From NCBI GenBank assembly GCA_900618795.1, contig UYJD01000008.1, forward strand, positions 656,453 through 720,452: a stretch of 64,000 nucleotides of DNA, written 5' to 3'. The DNA comes from Cyanodermella asteris. Its lineage: Eukaryota > Ascomycota > Lecanoromycetes > Ostropales > Stictidaceae. The notes under the pieces were generated by a model. The model was not told the DNA's origin and made no database searches. It saw only the letters and a program-made list of their open reading frames with translations. Shown piece by piece: positions 41,185 to 50,458 of this stretch. The number at the start of each line of letters is the position of its first letter. Within the stretch, counting starts at the first letter, position 1. Both the position numbers and the translations under genes were made by a program.

Positions 41185-42504
41185 ATGAAGCTGGACGTCA
41201 TAATCGCGCCTTCCCAACCTCCCTTGCGCACCAATCCCAGCCACCAGCAAAGAAGCAGCTTTCAGCCCGGTTTGCTGCTCGACCGAGACGTCTTTGTCTC
41301 AGTCCCCAAACGCACACCCGACGGTCGCTGGGAGCTCCACCTCGCCTCCCACGAAGTACGCCTCTCGAAAGACCTCACCTTCCACACGCTATCCGCTCCG
41401 GCGCATTCGCATCCACCGTCGAAAATGGCACGCACGCGCAAGGAGCTCGCTGGCGGAGAGACGTCGGTCAGGGCCACGGGCGCCAGCGGCACCACGGCGG
41501 CGAGCAGTGAGCTGCCGTCGGTTCTGCAATTTCCACTGCTGCTGGTGTTGAACTGGAGCTTGTCGGCGTTGTTGTATACGGTGGTCAGCGAGTTTACGGC
41601 GGGCGATTTGGCGGTTGTGAGCAGGAGTATCAATGAATGGTGGGAGATATTGTCGCTTGCGTCTTTCAAGATCATTCCCCTCGCGGCAGGCTGGTGGGGA
41701 CATCTCGATGGTGAGTACACTGAGCAGGAACCAGGCATGATCTTTGGACGCGATGGCTGACATGTACCAGGCTACGATCTTGCGACATTGACTTTCCTTG
41801 CGAAATACCCGACCCTCTTCCTACTCAACTCATTCTATGGCATCCGCCTTGACACGTTCGCCGTCTCACTCGCCATCGATGCCGTCTCGGTTCTCTTGCC
41901 TTTCAACCTTCTGCGACCATTAACCGCAGCACACTCGGCCTCTGCCCCCGTTCGATCAATTGTCAACAGAAACATTATTTCGGATTCGGGCGTCCAGGTT
42001 TACACCTCGCTGTTTGGAGCTGGCGTTTACACCTTCATTCTGGCCCTCACATTCAACACTTTCCTACCTGTCTATCTTGTGACGCACTTCGATGCTCTCT
42101 CCAGCCTCGCTCTCGCCCACGACCCAATCATGATTCCCAAGCTCTTCCTCGCGTTCATCCCGTTGGGCGTGGCTGCAAAGATCTTTCTGTTCACACCCAG
42201 CACCAGCGCGAAGAGCGATTTGGGCGACATTCGACGAAAGTCGTTCAATCCCGCGACCGCGAGTCTGGTGGCCACAGTCGAGCACAACGTGTGGGGTTAC
42301 AGCAAGCGGGTGCGCGTCCTACTGGGCCGGACAGGATTCTTGATCGCATACGCAACCATCAACACCCTCCTTCAATGTTATCTGACGATAGAAGGTGCTG
42401 AATGGTGGGGCGCCGTGTCCTGGGCGGCGGTGTGGGGCGTGGCGAATGCTGGTGTTGGCGCGGCATACTGGTGGGTGGCAGATGTCAAGGAGGTCAAGAA
42501 CTAG
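41185..42504 (+). CDS. Multi-pass membrane protein, unknown
   Basis: Two exons, 41185–41710 and 41771–42504, give 419 residues across a 60-nt intron (GTGAGT … ACCAG). The first 95 residues are soluble (DRDVFVSVPKRTPDGRWELHL). About six to seven hydrophobic segments then follow (FPLLLVLNWSLSALLYTV, FKIIPLAAGWW, LFLLNSFYGI, VSVLLPFNLL, LFGAGVYTFILALTF, AVSWAAVWGVANAGVGAAYW). I see no transporter signature. It is probably a conserved fungal membrane protein of unknown role. The ATG at 41185 is the first in frame. Confidence 0.7.
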
Positions 42505-43165
42505 AGGTTCTCGGAGCGAATGCCGGCGATCCAGGTTCAGGTTTTGGGCGACGAAGCATGCTGAAAAATGGGTCGCATGGAACGTATATTATACGAGCAT
42601 GGCGTTGAATGGGTTCAGCTAGAGACCGGAGCATGGAACTGTTTTAATATTCCCTCTGAGCGACGCGAAATTGATTTTACTCGGTACATGCTTATGGAAT
42701 GCGTGCAGTGGTTCTCGCAGGCAAGAGCAAATGTGACATGGATTTTAGGGTAGTGGTCGTTCTAAGCCGTGAGGCATTCGGGGAAGTACCAAGGTAAGGA
42801 ACCTATTTAGGCACCGATCCAAGTACCTGGTTGGACGTCAACCAAGGTAGATCCGAACACATCCAGCGGAATCACCACTCAAGTGCTTCCTGAATTCCGT
42901 ACCCGACTATGGAATCGCACAGCCACGCAGGTTATCCCATCCGCTGCCCAAACCTCACCAACCGCGTTCAGGTCACGTACAGTCTTTGGCAAGAGTCACA
43001 CTCAATGGTTGAAAATGAGCCGCAGGGCGTATTACTTTTCCGGAGAACAAATTCAAATCCCTCTCTCCAACACAACCAACAAACCGCGACGCGAGGCCAA
43101 ACATTATACACCCCTTTTCCAATACCAAAACTATAAACCCTGCCCGGACCGGAATCTTCTCAGCA
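42505..43165. other. Intergenic, GTAC-rich degenerate repeats
   Basis: No gene seen. Near 42785–42855 there are loose AAGTACC/CAAGGTA strings like those at 3985–4070. Confidence 0.4.
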
Positions 43166-43609
43166 ATGTCCTACCCCCTCTCCATCACAACCTACGACCG
43201 CGGCCTCCACCCCCTCACAAACGAACCGCGACCGCACCACTGGTCCCTCTTCATCCAAACGCACTCCCACTCCCACTCCCACTCGCCCTCGCACACCAAA
43301 ACTACAAACATCGGCATCACCCACCAACTCAAAGGCATGCCGGGGGGCTTCCACTACGACGGGCCGGAGGAGGAAGATCTGAACGAGGCTCCACCGCGCA
43401 AGATGGAACTCGAGATTGGGCGGGTTCCGGCGGATAAGCCGGGTAGGGTACGCGAGCTTTTGGAGGAGAACGCGATTGATGGGAGTGAGCACTCCGGGTG
43501 GAATTGTCAGGATTGGACGGTGGAGGGGGTGAGGAGGATGAGGGGCGAGGGATGGGTGGAGGAAGGGTATACGGATGAGGTTATCCGGAATTGGTTGAGG
43601 GAGGTGTGA
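43166..43609 (+). CDS. Small fungal protein with HWSLFI and HQLKGMPGGF motifs
   Basis: Intronless, 147 residues. An N-terminal ITTYDRG…PHHWSLFIQT strand is followed by a (HS)n run, then HQLKGMPGGFHYDGPEE and an acidic/basic linker. The C-terminal half (WNCQDWTVEGVRRMRGEGWV…VIRNWL) is probably helical. The same order (HW..F, H.L.G.PG.F.Y, NCQDWT…L) occurs in short fungal hypothetical proteins, possibly the DUF6914 group, whose function is unknown. The HS repeat (CACTCCCACTCC) lengthens the protein and may vary between strains. Confidence 0.6.
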   Translation: MSYPLSITTYDRGLHPLTNEPRPHHWSLFIQTHSHSHSHSPSHTKTTNIGITHQLKGMPGGFHYDGPEEEDLNEAPPRKMELEIGRVPADKPGRVRELLEENAIDGSEHSGWNCQDWTVEGVRRMRGEGWVEEGYTDEVIRNWLREV

Positions 43610-43985
43610 GGGATCTTGGATTTGAGAATGGAGGGCGTGGTCGAGTGCGTGTACAGAAATAAATTAAAAGTGTATTACTAGCATGGATGGATACTCTGTT
43701 TATATAAACACGAGATTCACCGCGACCCGATTTCCATATTCTTACTAGAATTTTTCTGCGTCGTGAATCTGGATTGGACCCACATATCGCTGTCATACAA
43801 TTCCAGCACCTATTCATAATATAGGGAGAAATACCATTCCAATTTAATCTCCTGTTTTCACCACGGAGCTCCGCACGATTCATCGAGGCCGTCCGATGGG
43901 GCAGCTATCCAGCTTGTGAGAGACCAACTGTATACGCGCGCCTATCATGGTCCAAACGTGATCTTCAAGGATCCTCATAGCGTCT
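43610..43985. other. 3' intergenic gap
   Basis: AT-rich stretch between convergent genes; nothing recognisable. Confidence 0.35.
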
Positions 43986-44942
43986 TCAAAATCTCCGAAA
44001 CACCCCCGGCCGCACTTCTATCCCTATCCGAATGAAAGCTCCAAGTGTCCTCACAGCGCGCCCGAGGATGCTCATAGCACCTTCGAGGTAGCCCAGACTC
44101 CTTTGAACCGGGGACGTAAAATATTCCAGTTCAGCGGCCACCCACGTGTAGCAATCCCACTCGTGCTCTCGAAAGATACCCGTGTTGTTCTCCAAAGTCT
44201 CCTGAAACTCGCGATTGGACCACATTAACCTCGCAAGTCGATGCGAGACCAGACTATGCATCCGGTTTGATATCTTCAGGCAGGGTGAATGACGTGGCCA
44301 CTTCCCCCAGCTCACCCACCTGAAAAGGAACTCGTTCAGAGCGATCGCATCTTCAATATCGCGCATCGTTGGTGCTGGCCAGTGGCGTATGGCGGTCTCG
44401 ATTTGGCCTTCAACGGTGCCGTGGTCGGTGCGGGCCCGGGCCAGTGCTCGATGCAGGTAGAATGCTTTGGCAGACGGCGGGGTGTCGTTCGATTTCAAAG
44501 AGAACGAGCAACTTTCTGGGAGTTGAGCGGTGAAGTTGACGAATCCTTCCATTACGCTTGTGGCGTAAGAGGCATTCTTAAGGAGCCGAGACACGAGCTT
44601 CGATAACGGGGGCGTGGGCCAGGCTGCGGGTTGCGCTAGTGATGATGGGTCCACGAACAGCCAGCCAATCTCCGCGAAAGTCAGCGGGAGAGCGATGTCG
44701 AAGTCGAGTATCATGCGAGGTAGGATCTGCATAGCGAATTCATGCTCATTGACGCTGAAGATGCTGTGGAGGCGTCCGTTGGTGGCTGATAGACTGATAG
44801 CGGTCGAGATGTCCGGACATGCAGCATAGACTTGCAGCAGTAGCTCTTCCGGGAGAGCCATCAGTGTTGCCATTATCTTGATTTTGCAGTCAGAGTTCCA
44901 GCACGTTCGAAGCGACTTGGTGTTTTGCCCATCCGACGGCAA
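43986..44942 (-). CDS. F-box-like protein, left member of a head-to-head pair
   Basis: Intronless, 318 residues; starts at 44942, or at 44873 (MATLMALPEELL). An F-box-like helical start (ALPEELLLQVYAACPDISTAISLSATNGRLHSIF) is followed by a mostly helical region with no LRR or WD repeats. The second helix set LLKNASYATSVMEGF and the spacing of motifs match the gene at 45291–45992 on the other strand (LIMRNASLATRVLQ), so the two are paralogues. Fungi have lineage-specific families of such proteins with unknown roles. The C-terminus is basic and hydrophobic. Confidence 0.7.
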   Translation of the reverse strand: MPSDGQNTKSLRTCWNSDCKIKIMATLMALPEELLLQVYAACPDISTAISLSATNGRLHSIFSVNEHEFAMQILPRMILDFDIALPLTFAEIGWLFVDPSSLAQPAAWPTPPLSKLVSRLLKNASYATSVMEGFVNFTAQLPESCSFSLKSNDTPPSAKAFYLHRALARARTDHGTVEGQIETAIRHWPAPTMRDIEDAIALNEFLFRWVSWGKWPRHSPCLKISNRMHSLVSHRLARLMWSNREFQETLENNTGIFREHEWDCYTWVAAELEYFTSPVQRSLGYLEGAMSILGRAVRTLGAFIRIGIEVRPGVFRRF

Positions 44943-45290
44943 AATCAGGTCCTCGTTTGTTGCAACTTCAGAGTTGTAGAACGTTGAGAAGAGAAGGTAT
45001 CAGTCCAGGGTGAGTCCTCGAAGTATGAAGTTGGAGCCATTCGAGACTAAAAATTGAAATGGTTGTGCCTGGTGCTTTTTTGGACATGTTCATTTGATGG
45101 TTCAACGGCTTCGTCGATCGCCCATCCAGAGGTAGAGCTGGACCTACCGCCCAAGGCACGATTCAACGCCCAGTCGAGTTCGCAATTCGACCATCATAAA
45201 TATATATATATATATATTCGATGTCAGCCGTTTCTCTCCCTGCCATCTCATCGTTTTCACTGCTCAGATCAACCACAGCACATCAACACG
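44943..45290. promoter_or_regulatory. Shared divergent promoter of the F-box-like pair
   Basis: About 350 bases separate the two starts. A (TA)n run at 45196–45215 lies about 75 bases before the plus-strand start and could serve as a TATA-like element for it. Confidence 0.4.
45196..45215. repeat. TA dinucleotide run
   Basis: About nine TA units, a slippage-prone tract in the divergent promoter. Confidence 0.8.
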
Positions 45291-45992
45291 ATGACAGACC
45301 TCAAGAGCCTTCCGGTCGACGTCCTCATCTTGATCCTCGCTAACAGCTCAAAACTCAAAGACGCAATACAATTTTCATCCATTAACCGGCAAACACATCG
45401 CGTCTGGGTCGACCACGAAAGGCTCATCACAACGCGAGTACTGCAGCACAGCGTTGAAGAGTATGATCTCGCGGTCGAGCTCGCGCTGGCTACAATCCGC
45501 GACGAATCCTCGTTCGAATCACCCATCACACTGGAAAGTAAACTCCTGCCAGATATACGGAGGATGGTACCCCTGATTATGCGGAACGCTTCCCTTGCCA
45601 CGAGAGTGCTTCAATCCGGTTGGGCTCGTACAGATTTTGACTCTATCGAGCGCTTTGAATACCAACCACCACGGACAAACGCAGAAACGGGGACAATGCT
45701 TCTGCCTACTTACTATTCTCTTCGGCAGCTAGTCCTCACAAGCAAGAAACGGCCCAGTAACCAAGATCGGTCTACCCTCGTCGATTGTTTGACAGCCATA
45801 CCGGAGCAAGAGCTGGTCAAGATGTTGGAGCTCTGTACTTTCATGCTTGGCAAAGCGAGTGACGAGATAAAACTGCGACATGGCATCGTTTGGGAGAGGA
45901 ATGGTGGATGGCCAACATTTACTCTCGGACGAGATTGGAATCTTGCCGGCCAAACGATATGTGATGCTATCGCGAGGAGGTTCGGAGACTGA
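45291..45992 (+). CDS. F-box-like protein, right member of a head-to-head pair
   Basis: Intronless, 233 residues from the ATG at 45291, preceded by CAACACG. The start MTDLKSLPVDVLILILANSSKLKDAIQFSSINRQTH is the F-box pattern (LP.D.L..I…). The sequence is shorter than its left paralogue, mainly because a central segment is missing, but it keeps ILANSSK, RNASLATRVLQ and a helical C-terminus. No substrate-binding repeats are present. Both genes are likely products of a local inverted duplication. Confidence 0.7.
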   Translation: MTDLKSLPVDVLILILANSSKLKDAIQFSSINRQTHRVWVDHERLITTRVLQHSVEEYDLAVELALATIRDESSFESPITLESKLLPDIRRMVPLIMRNASLATRVLQSGWARTDFDSIERFEYQPPRTNAETGTMLLPTYYSLRQLVLTSKKRPSNQDRSTLVDCLTAIPEQELVKMLELCTFMLGKASDEIKLRHGIVWERNGGWPTFTLGRDWNLAGQTICDAIARRFGD

Positions 45993-46255
45993 GTGTGCGC
46001 TGGAGTGTAAGGGAGTGCGCTAGATAAGGTTTCGGGTGTTGCCGCGAAACAAACAAATGCGGTCATCGCACAGCAACGAGAGCTTTGCCCGTACGACCCT
46101 CATGATCAACCAACCTGATATCTTGAGAGTCTTACTTTTGAATCAATGAAATCTGATTATCTTGTGCATCCAATGCGTTAGCTTGCTCGTCCGCAAGCTC
46201 GGAGACTGTCTCGCAAATCGGGTGTCCGCTCCAGTGTCTCACCTCGCGTCGTACG

Positions 46256-48220
46256 ATGCGCAACTCCCAATCCCATGGCCTCCTCTCACCAGCCCAAAAA
46301 CCCTCTCGACTCCTCACAATCGACACTCACACCGCGGGCATCAGCCGTGCTATGAGACGGCGCAGTACCTTATACCCGCTCACATTCCTCCTAGCCGCCG
46401 GTCTCGTCTACGTCTTCTATTATCATGGCACGATAGTCCCGTCCATCAGCACACTTCCTCCCACGACCAAAGCTCCATCAGAACCAGAACCTCCTCGACC
46501 GAAAGGATCCGACACGGTCTTTCCTTCGAATAAGCTCCCTCATCTGCCTCCACTGATGGTATCATCGCATCCTATCCGTGAGCTCGTCGATGCTGCTACT
46601 GCCGAGTTTGAGGAGACGCTGGCCTCGCAATCAAAGACGCTTGCCGAGGCGGTAGCAGAGTATAAGAGGCGGCATGGCATATCACCACCACCCAACTTCG
46701 ATAAGTGGTTTGCCTTTGCACAAGAGAGGGGGGTTGTTATGATTGATGAGTACGATTCTATCTTCGATACGTTACGGCCGTTCTGGGCATTGTCGCCGGC
46801 GACGATAAGGGGAAGGGCGAGGGAAGCGTTGGGATTCGACAATTTCTTGCTTGGTGTTTTGATCCGGAACGGAAAGGTTACGAGTCATGCTGTGAAGGAG
46901 GAGACCATGGGAAAGAGTAAGGATGAGGATGGTGACTGGCAGGCGGAGAGCACTGTGGGCATGATGCAAGAGTTTGTCAAGTGGCTGCCGGACATGGATC
47001 TACCATTCAACATGCATGACGAGCCGAGAGTTGTGGTTCCACATGACGATCTGGAGAGGTTGGTCAAGATTTCACAAGACAAGATATCGAAGCTGTCGGG
47101 AAAGGAGACTGGTCTGAAAAACGAGTGGTCGAAGAGGCCGGAAGAGCTGAGCTACACACGAATGGCGCCCGAAATTAGAACCACAAGATTCAATCGCTTT
47201 GCCCATCAAGCGACCTGGACGAACTCTAGGGTGTCGTGTCCGCCCTTGTCACCAGCAAGAAGCTTGGATGAAGACATGTCAGACGACACGAAATCATACA
47301 CACGCAGCGAATTATCGCTGGTGCAGAACAAGACTTCGTTTACCGACATTTGCAACTTACCATCCCTACGACACACCTTCGGCTTCTTTGACCGTCCAAA
47401 CTCATTCGATATTGTCCACGACCTCTTCCCAATCTTCAGCCAAAGCAAAATCTCCTCTTTCCAAGACATCCTCTACCCCAGCCCCTGGTATTGGGCAGGC
47501 AAAGTCCCCTACAAACCCTCTCAAGACATGCGATGGGACAATAAACAGAACAAACTCTACTGGCGCGGCTCTACTACTGGCGGTTTCAGCCGAGACGGCG
47601 GCTGGCGACGCCAACACCGCCAACAAGTCGTCCGAAACGTCAACACCAACGATATGGTACGGATCTTCTCTCAAACCTCAGACGACAGCGATTCGCACAA
47701 CAAATGGAACCTGACCGCAGCGTCCCGCAAAGAGTTCGATCACCTTTTCGACGTCCACTTCAGCCACATTGGCCAATGCGACCCGGGCGACTGCGCAGCC
47801 CAGGAGTCATTCTTCAACCGCGTCGACTCCGCGCCTCAAGAAGCAGCCTGGAAATACAAGTACCTCCTCGACATGGACGGCAATGCCTTCAGCGGGCGCT
47901 TCTACGCGTTCTTACAGTCTACGAGCGCCGTGTTCAAGATGGCTGTTTTCCGCGAATGGCACGATGGCGACGGTTGGATCCGGCCGTGGGTGCACTATGT
48001 GCCGTTGAGTTTGGCGGGCCACGAGTACGTCGAGGTTGTGAGGTATTTGGATAAGGAAGAGGAAGGGCGGGCGTTGGCGAGGAAGTTGGCGGAGGGAGGG
48101 AGGGAGTGGGCGGGCAAAGCATTACGGAATGAGGATTTGGAGGTTTGGTTTTTTAGGTTGTTGTTGGAGTACGGGAGGTTGGTCGATGATGAGAGGGAGA
48201 ACATCGGGTTTGAGATCTGA
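46256..48220 (+). CDS. CAP10-type GT90 glycosyltransferase (CAP1/CAP10-like)
   Basis: Intronless, 654 residues. A type II membrane anchor (STLYPLTFLLAAGLVYVFYY, about residues 36–55) after a basic start indicates Golgi location. The C-terminal half has the GT90 pattern LYWRGSTTGGFSRDGGWRRQHR, followed by KYKYLLDMDGNAFSGRF and a segment HYVPLSL, the nucleotide-sugar-binding core of the CAP10 family. In Cryptococcus, CAP10-type proteins act in capsule and wall glycan xylosylation; ascomycete members are mostly uncharacterised. Length and order match fungal members. The ATG is the first in frame, and a second at M33 (46352) would still leave the anchor intact. Confidence 0.9.
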   Translation: MRNSQSHGLLSPAQKPSRLLTIDTHTAGISRAMRRRSTLYPLTFLLAAGLVYVFYYHGTIVPSISTLPPTTKAPSEPEPPRPKGSDTVFPSNKLPHLPPLMVSSHPIRELVDAATAEFEETLASQSKTLAEAVAEYKRRHGISPPPNFDKWFAFAQERGVVMIDEYDSIFDTLRPFWALSPATIRGRAREALGFDNFLLGVLIRNGKVTSHAVKEETMGKSKDEDGDWQAESTVGMMQEFVKWLPDMDLPFNMHDEPRVVVPHDDLERLVKISQDKISKLSGKETGLKNEWSKRPEELSYTRMAPEIRTTRFNRFAHQATWTNSRVSCPPLSPARSLDEDMSDDTKSYTRSELSLVQNKTSFTDICNLPSLRHTFGFFDRPNSFDIVHDLFPIFSQSKISSFQDILYPSPWYWAGKVPYKPSQDMRWDNKQNKLYWRGSTTGGFSRDGGWRRQHRQQVVRNVNTNDMVRIFSQTSDDSDSHNKWNLTAASRKEFDHLFDVHFSHIGQCDPGDCAAQESFFNRVDSAPQEAAWKYKYLLDMDGNAFSGRFYAFLQSTSAVFKMAVFREWHDGDGWIRPWVHYVPLSLAGHEYVEVVRYLDKEEEGRALARKLAEGGREWAGKALRNEDLEVWFFRLLLEYGRLVDDERENIGFEI

Positions 48221-48692
48221 GTAGGGAAAGAACAGGCATATTTGATGCGAATTTTTGATTGTTTTTGTGTATATATCACGATGTGATGAAAGTTGCATTT
48301 TTCAGAGCGCAAAATATCCACTCGCAGTAGCAAGTCTACATGTCCTCGTGTCCAAATCGTTGCGAGTCTTTGAGTTCTCAGATTCGTCCCTTGAAAATGA
48401 TCCAGCCCATCTGTACGTTGCACCCGAGGTCTTTCAAGTGAGACCTGTCTCGGAACCGTGAAAAGTTCCAAGGTTTGCGGTCTGAGCATGAATTCTGCGA
48501 ACCACCCGGTCAGATTTGCAAGGATTCCGCGGCCGACCGGGATCTTTAGTTCTTTCACCCCCTGCGCACGAACGACCGTCGCCCTGATGCTTAAATGAGC
48601 TGCATGCTGCAGCCACAAATAATGCCCCACGAATGGGTCATCTCGCCACGGCACTCCTGCCGTCAAAAACGCACGACTGCAGGTCCAATAAA

Positions 48693-48711
48693 TTTTTTTT
48701 TTTTTTTTTTT
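48693..48711. repeat. 19-base T run
   Basis: Perfect poly-T tract just left of the MITE. Confidence 0.95.
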
Positions 48712-48716
48712 ACCGG

Positions 48717-49046
48717 TAAAAGACTTCAAACCCCTGCGAAGTTTAATAAAAAAGACTACAGACCCCTGTCAGGACTTCGACCCACCTCTCCGGTTAGTCA
48801 CCCGAGCGTAGCGAGTGGTTAGGGGGATAGTAGTTGGAATTAGGGGACAGGGTTCGGGTTATTTGGAGTGTGCTTGGCGCGAAGCGCCTAGAGCGTAGCG
48901 ACGGTTAGGATATTAGGGGTGCTAGGTGGGATTAGTTGACCTCTTTAGTTAGGCTACTTAGTGGGTAATCAGGTGGGTGGTGGGCTCAAGTCCTGGCAGG
49001 GGCTTGTAGTCTTTCATTCAACTTCGCAGGGGTTTGAAGTCTTTTA
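48717..49046. mobile_element. MITE with 68–70-bp terminal inverted repeats and TA target-site duplication
   Basis: The left end reads TAAAAGACTTCAAACCCCTG and the right end, read on the other strand, begins with the same 20 bases. The match extends inward for about 70 bases with about six mismatches and a two-base length difference (48717–48786 against about 48979–49046). Bases TA flank both sides, as a Tc1/mariner-type element would leave. The 190-bp core has no coding frame; it carries two near-copies of GAGCGTAGCGA…GGTTAGG. It is a non-autonomous DNA transposon with no transposase in this window. The age appears moderate because the repeats are not identical. Confidence 0.85.
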
Positions 49047-49534
49047 TCCAATAATTTACACCAGTGGCCGCCGTGCGGTGACTCGACATTAATTTCATGA
49101 TTTGCGCACGGTCTATCTGAACATGAGATTGACATAGCGTAAATTAGAAATTTGGACAACGCATTATTTTCTGATATAGGATTGAAATTGAATTAGCGTA
49201 AATTAAGATCTGTATACAGTAGACAAAGCACTACCGGCAACGCAAGTCGAATCACGTTTTCTTGGTCGTGAACGACAGTGGTATCATAAAGCAAATGTAC
49301 CAGAATCTGCTCCTTTCCCTTCCCCGCCGTGAATGATCGTAACAATTTCGCTCATTATCAGGTCGTTCACATCAGTCGCAACATTGGTGAAGCCCGAGCC
49401 GTGTTGCATTTCCGTTCTGGGTCATAAACCGTAGCGCAACGCGTCAGGTTCGAACGAACCCATAGAGAACGCGCCGGCACGCGGATACGCGGCCATTGCC
49501 AATCAGAGGTATGGCATACCGAAGACGGGCGCTT

Positions 49535-50458
49535 CTAGTAGTTGACGGCGTTGTTGTTGAGAGCGTACTTGGGCTCGGTGTTGTTGGTGTAAGCGCCGTT
49601 TGTGTGACCGTTCTCAACATCAGTGGCGGCCGGGACATTTTGCTTGCGGCGCCAGAAACCCCTCTTCTGGCTAGCGACAACAGGAGTGTTGGGAGGCTGA
49701 GACTGGCCACGGCGTCCGAACATGCCGTACTTGACGTGGGGGTTGGTCTGCTTCTCCTTGCGGTGGTGCTGGACAATGAGCAGCTGGTATGGAATGCTGA
49801 GGACGAAGAGGATAGCGCCGATGATGGAGAGAATCCAGGTAGCCTTCAGCAGAGTGCAGGCGTGGTAGCTGGAGGGCGCAGCGCTGTTCGCAGGGTCACC
49901 CAAGCCGTCGGGACCAAACCCGAGGGCATCTTCGTTGGGGATGTTGTCGCAGTCGCGGTCACCGTGGCGAGTCAAGACAGCGATAGCGATCATGGCACCG
50001 ATGAAGAGGACATCGAGAAACACAGCGAGGAAACCGAAGACTCTGGCACCGCCCAAGAAGCACGTGAGCAGGATACCGAAGAGCGTGTACAGAGCAGCTG
50101 CTCCAGAGAGACCTTCAACAGCCCTCATCCAAGTGGGGATCGTGATGTCTGGCAAGCAGTTAGCATGCCGTTCCGGCACATGTCGATGAATTTGCCGGTC
50201 GCGAAGAGGAACGCTCCAACGGTTTCGTTGGAAGCGCCCTTACCAGACTGGCCATCTTTGTAGAGAGTCTGACGAGGCAACGTACCATTTTTGGATTGGA
50301 TAGCGAGGAAATAGCTAAAGATCCCGAGAATGACAATAGCGACGGCGAACTGGATGAGACGAAGAGCAGTGCTGTCATCGGTTAGCTTGCGCGTGCAGCC
50401 GAGTCTGTGTGGATGGCACTCACCCTCCAAAGCGGAGCACGACACCTCCGAGCGCCAT
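49535..50458 (-). CDS. MARVEL-domain membrane protein
   Basis: Three exons, 50458–50424, 50371–50244 and 50148–49535, give 258 residues. Introns are 52 nt (GTGAGT…GACAG) and 95 nt (GTAAGG, branch GCTAAC, GCCAG). The protein starts MALGGVVLRFGG, then has about four hydrophobic helices: FAVAIVILGIFSYFLAI, AALYTLFGILLTCFLG, FLAVFLDVLFIGAMIAIAVL and ILSIIGAILFVLSI. The spacing and the conserved Trp after the first loop are those of MARVEL proteins, which often sit in eisosome or vesicle-associated membrane domains. The tail has a basic segment (HHRKEK…RGFWRRK) and a polar, Asn-rich end. Unspliced, the frame would carry an unrelated stretch, so the introns are well supported by phase. Confidence 0.85.

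Larger units (their letters stand above)
48221..49534. other. Intergenic region with a MITE
   Basis: No gene seen. Contains the 19-T run (48693–48711) and the inverted-repeat element at 48717–49046. The rest has only short frames. Confidence 0.5.
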
